Below are positions 1 through 9,111 of a stretch of 32,883 nucleotides of DNA, one piece after another. The notes under the pieces are model-generated. The model ran no database searches. It was not told where the DNA came from and was given only the letters and a program-made list of their open reading frames with translations. Positions within the stretch are counted from its first letter, which is position 1; the number at the start of each line of letters is the position of its first letter. The stretch is from CAZCSK01 sp964501265. Its GTDB lineage: Bacteria; Actinomycetota; CADDZG01; JAHWKV01. Both the position numbers and the translations under genes were made by a program. Location: assembly GCA_964501265.1 (NCBI GenBank), contig CAZCSK010000026.1, positions 1 through 32,883 on the forward strand, read 5' to 3'.

Positions 1-1529
1 CTTCGGGTTCCGTCATCAGGTAATCGGTCCATGACCGACCCTTCTTGAGGTCTCCGGAAAACATCCACAAGGATAGTGAAAAGTACGCGGTTCTCTGGCT
101 GAGTAAAATGATCCTCGTTTAAGACCTCCGAGGCTGCTGCGAGCTGATGTTCCGAGCCGATCAGGATGGCCAAGGCCTCGCGTTCGACTTTGACGTGCCC
201 AGGGCGCCTCGCAGCCTGTGCAGTCGACGGCCGCCCGGCGGACTCACCCGACTCCGCGATTTCGAGTTGGACCTGTTCCGGGGCAACTCCGATTCGGCGG
301 GCCACCCAGAAACCATGCTCGCTTCGTGCAACGCGGTTCGGAACCCACCGAAGCACCTCGACGGCAGCCTTCACTGCGCGCGACTTTCCCTCTGCGGTGT
401 CAATAGCGTGTCGTGAAATCACGCGCTCAAGCACAAACTGCTCCAAAGGAATCGCCTGCTCGAGTATCAGGTCGAACGCTTCCGCTCCCTCGGTTGTGGC
501 AACGTCGGCGGGGTCCTTGCCAGCCGGGATCGGAGCGACGAGAACTTCCAATCCCACTCGCGCGTGGATGCCGAATCCGCGTTCGGAGGCCACTGCACCG
601 GCCGCGTCCGCGTCGAAGGCAAGGACAACTCGGTCGCAAAATCGCTTAATCAAACTGAAGTGCTCTTCACCAAGGGCCGTCCCACAGGTCGCCACCGCCG
701 CGCCCACGCCGATTCGGTGAAGGGATATGACATCGGTGTATCCCTCAGTGACGACCGACGTGCCGGACTTCACCATTTGGGCCTTGGCGTGATCGAGGCC
801 GTAGAGGATCTTGGCCTTTCTGTATATGGCGGTTTCGGGAGAGTTCAGATATTTGGGTTGCTCGGCCCCCAGCGCCCGAGCTCCGAAGCCGACTACCTGG
901 CCCGATAAATCGCTCACTGGAAACATGACCCGGCTGCGAAACCGGTCGAAATGCTCCCCCGATTCTTTGACAATGGCAAGACCAGCGTCGACGATCTGCT
1001 TGGCCGTGAACTTCGCGGCGAGAAGGTGGCGAAAGAGAACGTCGGACCCCGATGGGGAAAACCCCATTCGCCATACCTTTGCATCTTCTGGAGGAAATCC
1101 ACGCGCCTTCAAATAACGGCGAGCGCCCTCTGCCTCCGGCGCTTTCATTAGAAGTTCAGAGAAGTACTTAGCTGCGGCTTCGTTTGCGGCCAGCAGTGGG
1201 CTTTTTGTTCCACCGGATACACCAGATTTGTCGTATCGGAGCGTCAAGCCGTAGCGCCCGGCGAGGCGCTCGGCCGTCTCGCCAAAGGTCAGACCTTCCA
1301 CTTTTTGCAGAAACGTGAAGATATCGCCACCCTCTCCGCAGCCGTGGCAGTAGAAAAGCTGCTTTTCAGGATCGACGGTAAACGAAGGAGTCTTCTCCTG
1401 ATGGAAGCAGCAGAGCCCTTTGAACACGCGGCCGGCCTTCTTCAGTTGCATCTGACCCGAAACGACCTCGACGATGTCCGCGCGATCACGAATATCGGCC
1501 ACATCCTCGGGAACTATTCTGCCTGCCAC
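1..1529 (-). CDS. dnaG: DNA primase DnaG (C-terminus beyond window)
   Basis: DnaG makes the RNA primers for replication. About 509 residues lie in the window and the reading frame runs off the left edge. The N-terminal CHC2 zinc-binding domain shows C40, H43, C61 and C64 with the family motif EKTPSF between them. The TOPRIM catalytic core shows EGYTD (E262) and FDADAAG (D306, D308); the usual DGD is DAD here, which keeps both acidic residues. The start is a GTG preceded four bases earlier by GAGGAG (plus-strand 1534-1539), and the zinc residues then fall at the usual family positions. It lies downstream of dgt on the same strand, a common actinobacterial pairing. No frameshift is seen in the visible part. 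Confidence 0.96.
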   Translation of the reverse strand, partial: MAGRIVPEDVADIRDRADIVEVVSGQMQLKKAGRVFKGLCCFHQEKTPSFTVDPEKQLFYCHGCGEGGDIFTFLQKVEGLTFGETAERLAGRYGLTLRYDKSGVSGGTKSPLLAANEAAAKYFSELLMKAPEAEGARRYLKARGFPPEDAKVWRMGFSPSGSDVLFRHLLAAKFTAKQIVDAGLAIVKESGEHFDRFRSRVMFPVSDLSGQVVGFGARALGAEQPKYLNSPETAIYRKAKILYGLDHAKAQMVKSGTSVVTEGYTDVISLHRIGVGAAVATCGTALGEEHFSLIKRFCDRVVLAFDADAAGAVASERGFGIHARVGLEVLVAPIPAGKDPADVATTEGAEAFDLILEQAIPLEQFVLERVISRHAIDTAEGKSRAVKAAVEVLRWVPNRVARSEHGFWVARRIGVAPEQVQLEIAESGESAGRPSTAQAARRPGHVKVEREALAILIGSEHQLAAASEVLNEDHFTQPENRVLFTILVDVFRRPQEGSVMDRLPDDGTR

Positions 1530-1615
1530 TCGTCTCCTCGAGACTGGGGGGGCGGGCGGCGCCCGCGCCGGGGGAAGCAAAACGACTGTACACCGAGTTT
1601 GCTCATCGGACGGTC

Positions 1616-2596
1616 CTAGGAGAAGTAAGCAGCGTGCTCTCGCAGCGCGAACCGGTCGGTCATGCCAGCCACGTAATCCGTAAGTCGAGTTTCGAAGTCG
1701 TCGCCGGATTGGCCCTCTTCCGGCACCCGATCTGGATGCTCAGACAAGTAAGACAATAATTCCCGCAACTGTGCGGATACGCGATGCTGTTCTTCGGCTA
1801 ACTCGGCCCGGTTGTATACCTGCTCGAACATGAACTCCCGAGTCTCGATCAGGGCTTCGAAGACATCGGCCCCCATAGCGATCTTTCCGGCGCCGGCGCT
1901 TGCTTCTACAAGCGAACCGACCATCGCGTCGACGCGTGCCGACGGTGTAGTGCCCAGGACTTTGTTGGTAACTTCCGGCAGGTCGTTCAAGGCTAGAATC
2001 CCGGCACGCAGAGCATCGTCAATATCGTGGCTGAGGTACGCGATTCGATCTGCGTAACGCGCGACCTGGGCTTCCAGCGTATCGGGCAAAGGCATCGACC
2101 AAGTGTGATTCAGGATCCCGTCCCTTACTTCCCAGGTGAGGTTGAGCCCCCGGCCCGAGTTCTCCAGCCGCTCGACGATTCGGAGCGATTGTTCGTTGTG
2201 GCGAAAAGTGCGACCGAGAAACTCCGACAGTACTTCCTCGCCGAGATGCCCAAACGGGGTGTGACCCAAATCATGGCCGAGGCATATCGCCTCGGTGAGG
2301 TCCTCGTTGAGCAGCAACACCCGCGCAATCGTTCGCGCCACCTGAGTGACTTCAAGAGTGTGGGTTAGGCGCTCACGGTAGTGGTCGCCCTGGGGGTCCA
2401 TAAACACCTGCGTCTTGTGCGCCAGGCGTCGAAAGGCCTTGCAGTGAAGGATGCGGTCGCGGTCGCGCATGAATGCGGTGCGATAGGGGTGGGGCAACTC
2501 GGGGGTATCGCGACCCTTCGACTCGGCCGCCCGGGCGGCCTCGGGCGCAAGCGCCTTACCCTCAGCTTGTTCGATTCTTTCCCGGATTGTCGCCAT
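1616..2596 (-). CDS. dgt: dGTPase-like HD-domain triphosphohydrolase
   Basis: This 326-residue protein belongs to the deoxyguanosine triphosphate triphosphohydrolase family, which hydrolyses dNTPs to the deoxynucleoside and triphosphate and so trims dNTP pools. The metal-binding HD motif is visible: H79 in RLTHTLEV, then H108-D109 and H112 in GHDLGHTPFGH. The family N-terminal block with PYRTAFMRDRDRILHC and FRRLAHKTQVF is intact. Length matches the short actinobacterial type. An 86-bp gap separates it from dnaG, and the two are probably cotranscribed. There is no Shine-Dalgarno sequence before the ATG; a TACAAT hexamer lies eight bases upstream, so the message may be leaderless. Confidence 0.94.
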   Translation of the reverse strand: MATIRERIEQAEGKALAPEAARAAESKGRDTPELPHPYRTAFMRDRDRILHCKAFRRLAHKTQVFMDPQGDHYRERLTHTLEVTQVARTIARVLLLNEDLTEAICLGHDLGHTPFGHLGEEVLSEFLGRTFRHNEQSLRIVERLENSGRGLNLTWEVRDGILNHTWSMPLPDTLEAQVARYADRIAYLSHDIDDALRAGILALNDLPEVTNKVLGTTPSARVDAMVGSLVEASAGAGKIAMGADVFEALIETREFMFEQVYNRAELAEEQHRVSAQLRELLSYLSEHPDRVPEEGQSGDDFETRLTDYVAGMTDRFALREHAAYFS

Positions 2597-2604
2597 CCCA
2601 AGTC

Positions 2605-2610
2605 ATTGTA
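2605..2610 (-). promoter_or_regulatory. Probable -10 element of dgt, leaderless
   Basis: On the minus strand TACAAT ends eight bases before the dgt ATG, placing the expected transcription start at or within a few bases of the start codon. No convincing -35 hexamer is seen at 16-18 bp. No Shine-Dalgarno sequence is present, which agrees with a leaderless transcript. Confidence 0.4.
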
Positions 2611-2663
2611 TTGACCCGCGCCGACAAGGGCCCTCGGGCGCTAGGTCTCGACCGACCCAAACC

Positions 2664-3314
2664 TCACGGGCAGCAGAAATCTTCAGTGGTCCAGAGGTGA
2701 TGTCCTTCGCGAGCGGCCAGGGCAGCTATCACAAGACCTGCCGCGGGGTCTGCCCACCACCATCCCAATAGTGCATTGGCCCCAAGCCCAACAAGCAGAA
2801 ATGCGGAAATGTAAGTGCAGAGCGAGGTCTGCGATGCATCGGCCTTTAGTGCCTTGCTGTCTAACGTCCTTGCCATCCGATTCTTCTTGCGCGCAAGAAC
2901 AGGCATGACCACCAGGGAAACGGCCGCCAGGATTATCCCGGCGACACTCTCATCGGGCTTGTGTTGGGTGACCAGATCGAACGCAGACCTCCCTCCGACA
3001 TAAAGGGCCAGGGCAAAAAACGCCAGGGCAACAAGCCGGATCGCGCGGCGTTCGACGGACTCCGCGGTCCAATGCCCACGTCCTTCGCTTCGAAGCCGCC
3101 ACACGAGAATCGAGGCCGAAGTCGACTCAACCACCGAGTCGAGCGCAAACCCAACCAATGCAACAGAGCCGGCCGCGATTCCGGCCGCCATCCCAACCAC
3201 CGTTTCCACGACGTTCCAGACGAGCGAGAAGTATTCGAGACGAAGCCCCCGGCGCAGAAGAACGCTGCGAATTGCGGGATCCATGTCGGCGTGGTGTTCG
3301 TGAGTGATCGCCAT
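2664..3314 (-). CDS. CDF-like cation transporter, short form
   Basis: This is a 216-residue membrane protein resembling the transmembrane half of cation diffusion facilitators, with about five to six hydrophobic segments and no C-terminal cytoplasmic metal-sensing domain. In place of the classic metal site pairs (H/D-x3-D in TM2 and H-x3-D in TM5) it has ALDSVVE and ADASQTSLC, so the second site reads Q-x3-C. The run ALLGWWWADPAAGLV fits TM6. It ends with a Cys-Cys pair (DFCCP). I recall such a divergent short subfamily in actinobacteria, so the changes are probably normal for it, but the substrate is unknown. It is divergent from the HerA-like gene and upstream of dgt. Confidence 0.82.
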   Translation of the reverse strand: MAITHEHHADMDPAIRSVLLRRGLRLEYFSLVWNVVETVVGMAAGIAAGSVALVGFALDSVVESTSASILVWRLRSEGRGHWTAESVERRAIRLVALAFFALALYVGGRSAFDLVTQHKPDESVAGIILAAVSLVVMPVLARKKNRMARTLDSKALKADASQTSLCTYISAFLLVGLGANALLGWWWADPAAGLVIAALAAREGHHLWTTEDFCCP

Positions 3315-3381
3315 TGACTTCTATTTTCGCACGGCCCGCGGTAGCTTGCAGGTGTCATCTAGGATAAGGGCGACGCGTCAG

Positions 3382-3390
3382 GGAAGGAGG
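3382..3390 (+). promoter_or_regulatory. Strong ribosome binding site deciding a TTG start
   Basis: GGAAGGAGG lies seven bases before TTG at 3398. It is one of the best Shine-Dalgarno sequences in the window and fixes the start of the HerA-like ATPase at a non-ATG codon. Confidence 0.8.
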
Positions 3391-3397
3391 CAACAGG

Positions 3398-5830
3398 TTG
3401 GTCGCCAAATCGTACGAGGGGCTCGGCACTTTCTATCTCGGGCGCATCTTCGACCTCAAGAAGAAGAAGAGCACTGACGATCTGGTTCTCTACGATTCGA
3501 AGGATCTCGTGACCCACGCCGTGTGCGTTGGCATGACGGGCAGCGGCAAAACTGGCTTGTGCCTCGCCATTCTCGAAGAAGCCGCGCTCGACGGCATTCC
3601 GGCAATCGTCATCGACCCCAAGGGCGACTTGCCCAATCTGCTGCTGACGTTCCCCGATCTCAAACCCGAGGACTTCGAGCCTTGGGTCAACACCGACGAC
3701 GCGGCCAAGGAGGGCAAGACTCCCGCAGAGTTCGCAAAGGATCAGGCAGTGCTCTGGCGCAAAGGTCTCGCAGATTGGGGCCAGGACGGCGACCGGATCA
3801 AACGCCTGCGCGAGGCCGTCGACATGGCCGTTTACACGCCGGGCAGCAGCGCCGGATTGCCGGTTTCGATTCTCAAATCCTTCGACGCTCCCCCGCCCGA
3901 ACTGATGGAAGATCCAGAACTGTTTGCCGAACGCATCAGCACAACTGCAACGAGTCTGCTCGGTCTGCTCGGCATCGAAGCCGACCCGATCAAGAGTCGG
4001 GAGCACATCCTCCTATCAACGATCCTTGCGTCAAATTGGTCGGCCGGCACATCGCCTGCCCTTGCCGACCTCATCCGGCAAATTCAAGAACCCCCGGTGG
4101 AGAAGGTCGGCGTGATGGATGTCGAGTCTTTCTTCCCATCCTCTGGCCGCCGCGAATTCGCCATGTCGATGAATAACCTGTTGGCCGCGCCAGGATTCGA
4201 GGCGTGGATGGAAGGCGAGCCTCTGGACATCGCAGCCATGCTCCATACCCCTGAAGGCAAACCACGCATCTCGATCTTTTCTTTTCCCCACCTAAACGAC
4301 TCCGAGAGAATGTTCTTCGTCTCTTTGCTCTTGAACCAGATGCTCGGATGGACGCGCGCGCAATCGGGCACCACGACTCTTCGAGCGATCCTTTATATGG
4401 ACGAGATTTTTGGCTACTTTCCTCCGGTCGCGATGCCACCGTCCAAAGCGCCCCTGCTGACTTTGTTGAAGCAGGCACGTGCTTTCGGAGTCGGCATTCT
4501 GCTGGCGACGCAGAACCCCGTTGACCTCGACTACAAGGGCCTCTCCAACACGGGTACCTGGCTTATCGGCCGGTTGCAGACCGAGCGCGACAAAGCTCGC
4601 GTCATGGAAGGCCTGGAAGGTGCAGCGGCGGGGACAGGCATTGCGTTCGACCGCAACAGAATGGACCAGATCCTCGCAGGACTTTCCAAGCGCGTCTTTC
4701 TGATCAACAACGTTCACGAAGACGGACCCGAGGTATTCGAGTCGCGCTGGGCGATGTCTTATATGCGCGGCCCCCTCACGCGAACACAAATCAAGACGCT
4801 GATGGACCCCGTTCGCGCAAAGACTCCCAAGGCGGCGACGGCCCAACGACCGAGCGCTGCCGCCGATCAGAACCAGAGCACCGATCAACCTCTGCTTCCC
4901 GCTGGTGTTTCGCAATTCTTCATTCCGGTCAGAGGTCAGGCGCCGGATGGCTCCGATGTGGTTTATCAACCAATGATTTTTGGCGCCGCAAAGGTCGACT
5001 ACGTCGACACAAAGGCGGGCGTGGATTCATCATCCGAATTGAATATGCTGGCGCCCATAACAAGCCAGGCGATTCCAGTAGATTGGGACGAGGCCACCAC
5101 GACTGAACTGACTCCCGACGAGTTGGAGTCCGACCCCGAGGGCGGAGCCTCTTTCGCGGATTTGCCCCCATCTGCCACCAAGCCCGCGAATTATGAGAAG
5201 TGGGGGAAGGACTTTGCCAAGTGGATTTACGGCTCTCAGAAGGTGGAACTCTTCAAGAGTCCAACATCCAAGGTATTTTCCTCGCCCGGAGAATCCGAAC
5301 GAGATTTCAGGGCCCGGATCCAACTTTCTACTCGCGAATCGCGCGACGGCGAGGCTGAAAGACTGCGAAAGAAATACGCAGTCAAGACGAGGACAATCGA
5401 GGATCGCCTGCGGCGCGCACAACTCGCCCAAGAGCGAGAGTCGACGGAGGCCAAGGAGGCGAAGTTGCAGACCGCGGTATCGATAGGGGCAACCGTGCTC
5501 GGGGCATTTCTCGGCCGGAAGAGAGTGAGCGTAGGGACGATCGGCCGGGCCACAACTGCGGCTCGCGGCGTTGGGCGTTCGGTGAAGCAGAGTCAGGACA
5601 TCGGGCGTGCCCGCGAGAACGTCGCCGCGCTGCAACAACAGCTCGCGGATCTAAACGCGGAGTTCGAGGGCGAGGCCCTTCTGATGCAGACAGGATCCGA
5701 TCCAGAAGGCGAAAAACTGGAGGTGATTTCCATAAAGCCAAAGAAGACGAATATCTCGGTCGAACTGTCGGCTCTCGCCTGGGCGCCATTTTTCAAGGAC
5801 TCGGCAGGGACAACGCAAGCAGCATGGTAG
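3398..5830 (+). CDS. HerA-like (DUF853-type) ATPase
   Basis: The 810-residue protein has a HerA/FtsK-superfamily ATPase core. The Walker A motif GMTGSGKT is at residues 45-52 and the Walker B run ILYMDEI at about 330-336; IDPKGDLPN follows Walker A, as is typical of HerA-type enzymes. A later block ILLATQNPVDLDYKGLSN resembles the sensor region of this family. The C-terminal third (about residues 600-760) is charged and predicted coiled-coil, with a short Gly/Ala hydrophobic stretch near SIGATVLGAFLGRKR. There is no nurA neighbour, so a role in DNA end resection is not indicated; the specific job is unknown. The start is TTG behind a strong GGAAGGAGG. The stop overlaps the next gene by seven bases, which implies translational coupling. 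Confidence 0.88.
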   Translation: MVAKSYEGLGTFYLGRIFDLKKKKSTDDLVLYDSKDLVTHAVCVGMTGSGKTGLCLAILEEAALDGIPAIVIDPKGDLPNLLLTFPDLKPEDFEPWVNTDDAAKEGKTPAEFAKDQAVLWRKGLADWGQDGDRIKRLREAVDMAVYTPGSSAGLPVSILKSFDAPPPELMEDPELFAERISTTATSLLGLLGIEADPIKSREHILLSTILASNWSAGTSPALADLIRQIQEPPVEKVGVMDVESFFPSSGRREFAMSMNNLLAAPGFEAWMEGEPLDIAAMLHTPEGKPRISIFSFPHLNDSERMFFVSLLLNQMLGWTRAQSGTTTLRAILYMDEIFGYFPPVAMPPSKAPLLTLLKQARAFGVGILLATQNPVDLDYKGLSNTGTWLIGRLQTERDKARVMEGLEGAAAGTGIAFDRNRMDQILAGLSKRVFLINNVHEDGPEVFESRWAMSYMRGPLTRTQIKTLMDPVRAKTPKAATAQRPSAAADQNQSTDQPLLPAGVSQFFIPVRGQAPDGSDVVYQPMIFGAAKVDYVDTKAGVDSSSELNMLAPITSQAIPVDWDEATTTELTPDELESDPEGGASFADLPPSATKPANYEKWGKDFAKWIYGSQKVELFKSPTSKVFSSPGESERDFRARIQLSTRESRDGEAERLRKKYAVKTRTIEDRLRRAQLAQERESTEAKEAKLQTAVSIGATVLGAFLGRKRVSVGTIGRATTAARGVGRSVKQSQDIGRARENVAALQQQLADLNAEFEGEALLMQTGSDPEGEKLEVISIKPKKTNISVELSALAWAPFFKDSAGTTQAAW

Positions 5831-6789
5831 AACGCCTTGCGGTATTTATCCCCTCTGCACGCAAAATCGACGCGGTGGTGCAGCGCGCGCAACTTGCCGA
5901 ATCGTTGGGATATGACTCCGGGTGGGTCATCCAGGTAGCAGACCGCGAGGCAACGATCGTCGCAGCCGCGATTGCCACAGCAACATCAAAGATCGGAGTC
6001 GGAACCGGTGTGCTTCCCACTTACCCGAGGACCCCCGCAGTCATGGCGCAGACCGCTGCGACGCTTGATGAGCTCTCGGGTGGTCGCTTCATTTTGGGGC
6101 TCGGTCCCTCGCATCGAGTCACAATCGAGATGTGGCACGGCATGGAACTGTCAAAGCCCGTGGAGTCGGTAAAGGAGTACGTGGGCGCGATCCGCGCGAT
6201 CTTTGCAGGGGAGCCGTTCGACGGCGACATTTATCGAACCGCCTTCTCATTCATGGGATACAAGCCAGAGAGGGCTAATATCCCGATCTATCTCTCCTGT
6301 CTTTCGCCCCGCATGTGCCAGCTGGCTGGTGAAGTCGCCGACGGGGCGGTGCTGTGGATGTGCGCACCTGAATACATTCGCTCAACCGTCGTACCTAACA
6401 TCGCAAAGGGCCGCGCCAAGGCGGGAAAGACGCTGGAGGGGTTCGAAGTCGTTGCGGCAGTGCCCTTGTCGATGACCGAAGATCGCAGCGCCGGGATGGA
6501 ATCCTTTCGCAAGATGACCGCGGTGTACTGGAATCTCCCGTTTTACCGCAAGGCAGTGGAGGGGGCCGGGCTCGGCGACGCGCTTGCGCAGTTCGATGCA
6601 GGGGGGCCATCGACAATTCCCCCGGAAGCTGTCGAGACCTTTGCCGGAATAGGAGACACCGATGCTTGCGCCTCAACGATCCAGTCGTATCGCGACGCCG
6701 GAGTCACGCTGCCAGCCTTGTCGACGTTGCCGTCCCATGAAGGTTCGTTCGACTGGGATAAAACGATGGAGGAACTGAAGCCAGGTTAG
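5824..6789 (+). CDS. LLM-class flavin/F420-dependent oxidoreductase
   Basis: This 321-residue TIM-barrel protein resembles the luciferase-like monooxygenase superfamily, in particular the F420-dependent branch common in actinobacteria. The blocks VGTGVLPTYPRTPAVMAQ, AATLDELSGGRFILGLG and PSHRVTIEMWHG match the conserved cofactor-binding stretches. The ATG lies inside the last codons of the HerA-like ATPase (7-bp overlap), so the two are coupled. Its stop codon overlaps that of the convergent EVE-domain gene: the bases TTAG serve both. The substrate cannot be inferred, and whether the cofactor is F420 or FMN cannot be settled from the sequence alone. Confidence 0.88.
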   Translation: MVERLAVFIPSARKIDAVVQRAQLAESLGYDSGWVIQVADREATIVAAAIATATSKIGVGTGVLPTYPRTPAVMAQTAATLDELSGGRFILGLGPSHRVTIEMWHGMELSKPVESVKEYVGAIRAIFAGEPFDGDIYRTAFSFMGYKPERANIPIYLSCLSPRMCQLAGEVADGAVLWMCAPEYIRSTVVPNIAKGRAKAGKTLEGFEVVAAVPLSMTEDRSAGMESFRKMTAVYWNLPFYRKAVEGAGLGDALAQFDAGGPSTIPPEAVETFAGIGDTDACASTIQSYRDAGVTLPALSTLPSHEGSFDWDKTMEELKPG

Positions 6790-7244
6790 GCGGCTTTGAC
6801 TTTTGCAGACTTTTCCAGTTCTTTGCGAATCAACTCGAAATCCACTTTCGGGATCTCGTGAACATTGCCTTGGAAAGCGAGGCGCCAGTGCGGTGCCGGC
6901 CACTTCGAAACGTATTTCATCTTTCGAGCCAAAGGCTCGACGGCAATCCACTTTGCCTCCGGTAGAACGACTTCCTTTTTGATTGGAACGCGCCAGGGAT
7001 AGTCTTCGTCGGGCTTCTTCGAGGATCCCCACAACGGTGAGTGGTCCTCGAAGTACTCACCCGTGATCGAGGCATATCCAGAGAACGCTTGGCTACCAGT
7101 GATGTACCAGATTAGTTTGTCGCCCTTCGCCATCTTCTCAGCCTTGCGCCGATGACGCGACTTCATACCCTGAATCTTGAACCCCAACTCCTTGGTCTTG
7201 GCAAAGTTGCCGGGGCTGCCGACGATGATCCAGTAGCTAGCCAT
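6786..7244 (-). CDS. EVE-domain protein
   Basis: A 152-residue protein made almost entirely of one EVE domain, a PUA/YTH-like fold thought to bind modified bases in DNA or RNA. Conserved blocks are SYWIIVGSPGNF at the N-terminus, RHRRKAEKMAKGDKLIWYITG, YFEDHSPLW, YPWRVPIKKEVVL and the signature WRLAFQGNVHEIP near the C-terminus. The start is fixed by AAGGAGG six bases before ATG 7244. A longer reading frame continues upstream but would lie deep inside the peptidase gene. The ATG lies before the peptidase stop codon (8-bp overlap), so it is translated from the glyS-ppdK-peptidase message. Confidence 0.9.
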   Translation of the reverse strand: MASYWIIVGSPGNFAKTKELGFKIQGMKSRHRRKAEKMAKGDKLIWYITGSQAFSGYASITGEYFEDHSPLWGSSKKPDEDYPWRVPIKKEVVLPEAKWIAVEPLARKMKYVSKWPAPHWRLAFQGNVHEIPKVDFELIRKELEKSAKVKAA

Positions 7245-9111
7245 TTTGTTCCTCCTTGCCGGGTTCGGTGCGGCCTCCCAGGTGGGTCGCAAGAAATTGT
7301 TCTGCTCTCCTGTAAAACTCGAGGCGGTTGTGCTGCTTCGTGAAGCCGTGCCCCTCGTCGGGGAACAGTAGATATTCGTAGGGTAGGCCACGCTCTTTCA
7401 TCGCTGCCACGATCTGCTCCGACTCCGATTGCGGAACTCTGACATCGTTTGCTCCTTGCACGATGAGCAGTGGTACGCGTATTTCATCGATTTTGGAAAG
7501 AGGTGAGCGCGACCACAAGAAATCCGGCTCGGTTTCCGGGTTGCCAACGCGTGCGAACCACTGCGTAGAGCGAAGTTTCCAGTACGGGGGCGGATTCTGC
7601 AGGGAAGTGATCAGGTTCGCAAAACCGCACACGGCGATGATGCAGCTAAAGAGGTCCGGGGTGAAAGTGGCCGCCACAAGCGACGCGTAACCGCCGTACG
7701 ATGCTCCGTAGCAGGCGAGGCGCTTTGGGTTCGCTATGCCTTGGTCCACCGCCCACTGGACTCCGTCCACGAGATCGTCGTGCATCTTGGCACCCCACTC
7801 CCGGTTTCCGGCATTGAGAAAGTCCTTTCCGTAACCGGTCGAACCTCGAAAGTTGATCTGCAGGCACGCATATCCCCTGTCGGCAAGCCATTGCGGCACG
7901 GGGCCGAGCCCCCACATGTCCCGGCCCCAGGGCCCTCCGTGAGGATTAAGCACAAGGGGTAAGTTCTTTGGCTCAGCGTCGCGGGGCAAAGTGAGGTAGC
8001 CATGAATCGTCAGTCCGTCGCGCGACTTGAAACTGATTGGCTCCATGGGCGACAACTGATAATCCTTCACACGCGGACGCGTCTCGAACAGTAAGTCAGC
8101 TTTACCTTTTTCTCTGTCGTAAATGTAATAGGTTGTCGGTGACACATCATTCGTGAAGGCCACTAACCACTTGTTGTCCGAGCCGTCGCGGCTTTCGACT
8201 GCGAAGTCTCCGCGCTGGATTGCCGCTATCGCCTCGAAATCGTCCTTCAGTTCCGGATCGATGATTAACCACTCGGAACGGGATCTGTATATGCCCGCCG
8301 CCAGAGGGGCTCGCGAAAGAGGATCCACGAACACTGTCCTTACGTCGTATTGGGGATCCTCCGCAAGCACCTCGATCGCGCCGGATGATGGGTCCATTCG
8401 GATTAGCCTTCCGGCGTTTGATTCGTGGGAATCCACAATGTAAAGAGCGCCATCCGAGTCGAAACCATGCACGAAACTGTTGCGGGAGTCCTCAAGGTCC
8501 CAGTGGCGAATCTTGCGCCACTGGCCGGCGGGCGTGTCCCGGTACATCACGTCGACATCTGAGTTCGGCAGGGTCATCGTGCAGGCGCGGATGTTCCCGT
8601 CGAGATCGGCGATCCAGGGAGATCGAGTGGGAGCGGGACTAGAGACATTTCCGGGATTTTTTTCAACTAGATTCACTTCACCCGTGGAGACCTTTATCTT
8701 GTAAACGTCGTGCAGCCTCGGATCGTCTTTATTTATGGAGACAAGGATCTCGTCGCTACAATTGTTAAGACCGGACCCGAGCAACTCAACGCGCACATTG
8801 CCGAAGGGAGTAAGGTCGCGGACCTCACCGCTCGCAACATCGAGCGAGAAAAGGTGGTTGTTCTCGTCACCTTGATTGTCCTGGATGTAGAGAACGCGGG
8901 AACCGTCGCGCGTCCAAAAGCAGTTAGTGATTCCCTGGTCGGTGGATTTGGTGATCGGTTTAAAGTCGCGCTTTGCAACGTCGCCAACCCAGATGTTCAT
9001 GACGTCGTCGACGGGAGCAATATAGGCGATCGATGTTCCGTCGTATGAGATTTGAGGAGAGAATCTCTCGGGGTTACCGAGTAGCACCTCCATGGGGATC
9101 AGTTGGCTCAT
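7237..9111 (-). CDS. S9-family (prolyl oligopeptidase-like) serine peptidase
   Basis: The 624-residue protein has an N-terminal beta-propeller (WD40-like PD40 repeats, about residues 1-370) and a C-terminal alpha/beta hydrolase domain, the layout of acylaminoacyl/dipeptidyl peptidases of family S9. The catalytic triad is visible: S471 in YGASYGGYAS, D556 in QGANDVRVP and H588 in DEGHGF. HGGPWGRD supplies the usual oxyanion-region motif. No signal peptide is seen, so it is probably cytoplasmic. The start ATG at 9111 overlaps the ppdK stop as ATGA; a longer in-frame extension exists but would overlap ppdK by about 90 bases. It likely cleaves short peptides; the specificity is unknown. Confidence 0.92.
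   Translation of the reverse strand: MSQLIPMEVLLGNPERFSPQISYDGTSIAYIAPVDDVMNIWVGDVAKRDFKPITKSTDQGITNCFWTRDGSRVLYIQDNQGDENNHLFSLDVASGEVRDLTPFGNVRVELLGSGLNNCSDEILVSINKDDPRLHDVYKIKVSTGEVNLVEKNPGNVSSPAPTRSPWIADLDGNIRACTMTLPNSDVDVMYRDTPAGQWRKIRHWDLEDSRNSFVHGFDSDGALYIVDSHESNAGRLIRMDPSSGAIEVLAEDPQYDVRTVFVDPLSRAPLAAGIYRSRSEWLIIDPELKDDFEAIAAIQRGDFAVESRDGSDNKWLVAFTNDVSPTTYYIYDREKGKADLLFETRPRVKDYQLSPMEPISFKSRDGLTIHGYLTLPRDAEPKNLPLVLNPHGGPWGRDMWGLGPVPQWLADRGYACLQINFRGSTGYGKDFLNAGNREWGAKMHDDLVDGVQWAVDQGIANPKRLACYGASYGGYASLVAATFTPDLFSCIIAVCGFANLITSLQNPPPYWKLRSTQWFARVGNPETEPDFLWSRSPLSKIDEIRVPLLIVQGANDVRVPQSESEQIVAAMKERGLPYEYLLFPDEGHGFTKQHNRLEFYRRAEQFLATHLGGRTEPGKEEQNG
7251..7257 (-). promoter_or_regulatory. 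Ribosome binding site of the EVE-domain gene
   Basis: AAGGAGG (minus strand) lies six bases before the ATG at 7244, inside the end of the peptidase gene. It supports the short 152-residue protein over any upstream start. Confidence 0.8.

Noticed and set aside
1552..1566. GC-rich inverted repeat GCGGGC-GGC-GCCCGC between dgt and dnaG as terminator
   Set aside because: It has no T-tract, lies just before the dnaG ribosome site, and the two genes are expected to be cotranscribed. It may only reflect GC bias.
3359..4006. Minus-strand open frame of about 215 codons opposite the HerA-like gene
   Set aside because: It is a shadow frame: no family likeness, no ribosome site, and fully inside a well-supported gene.
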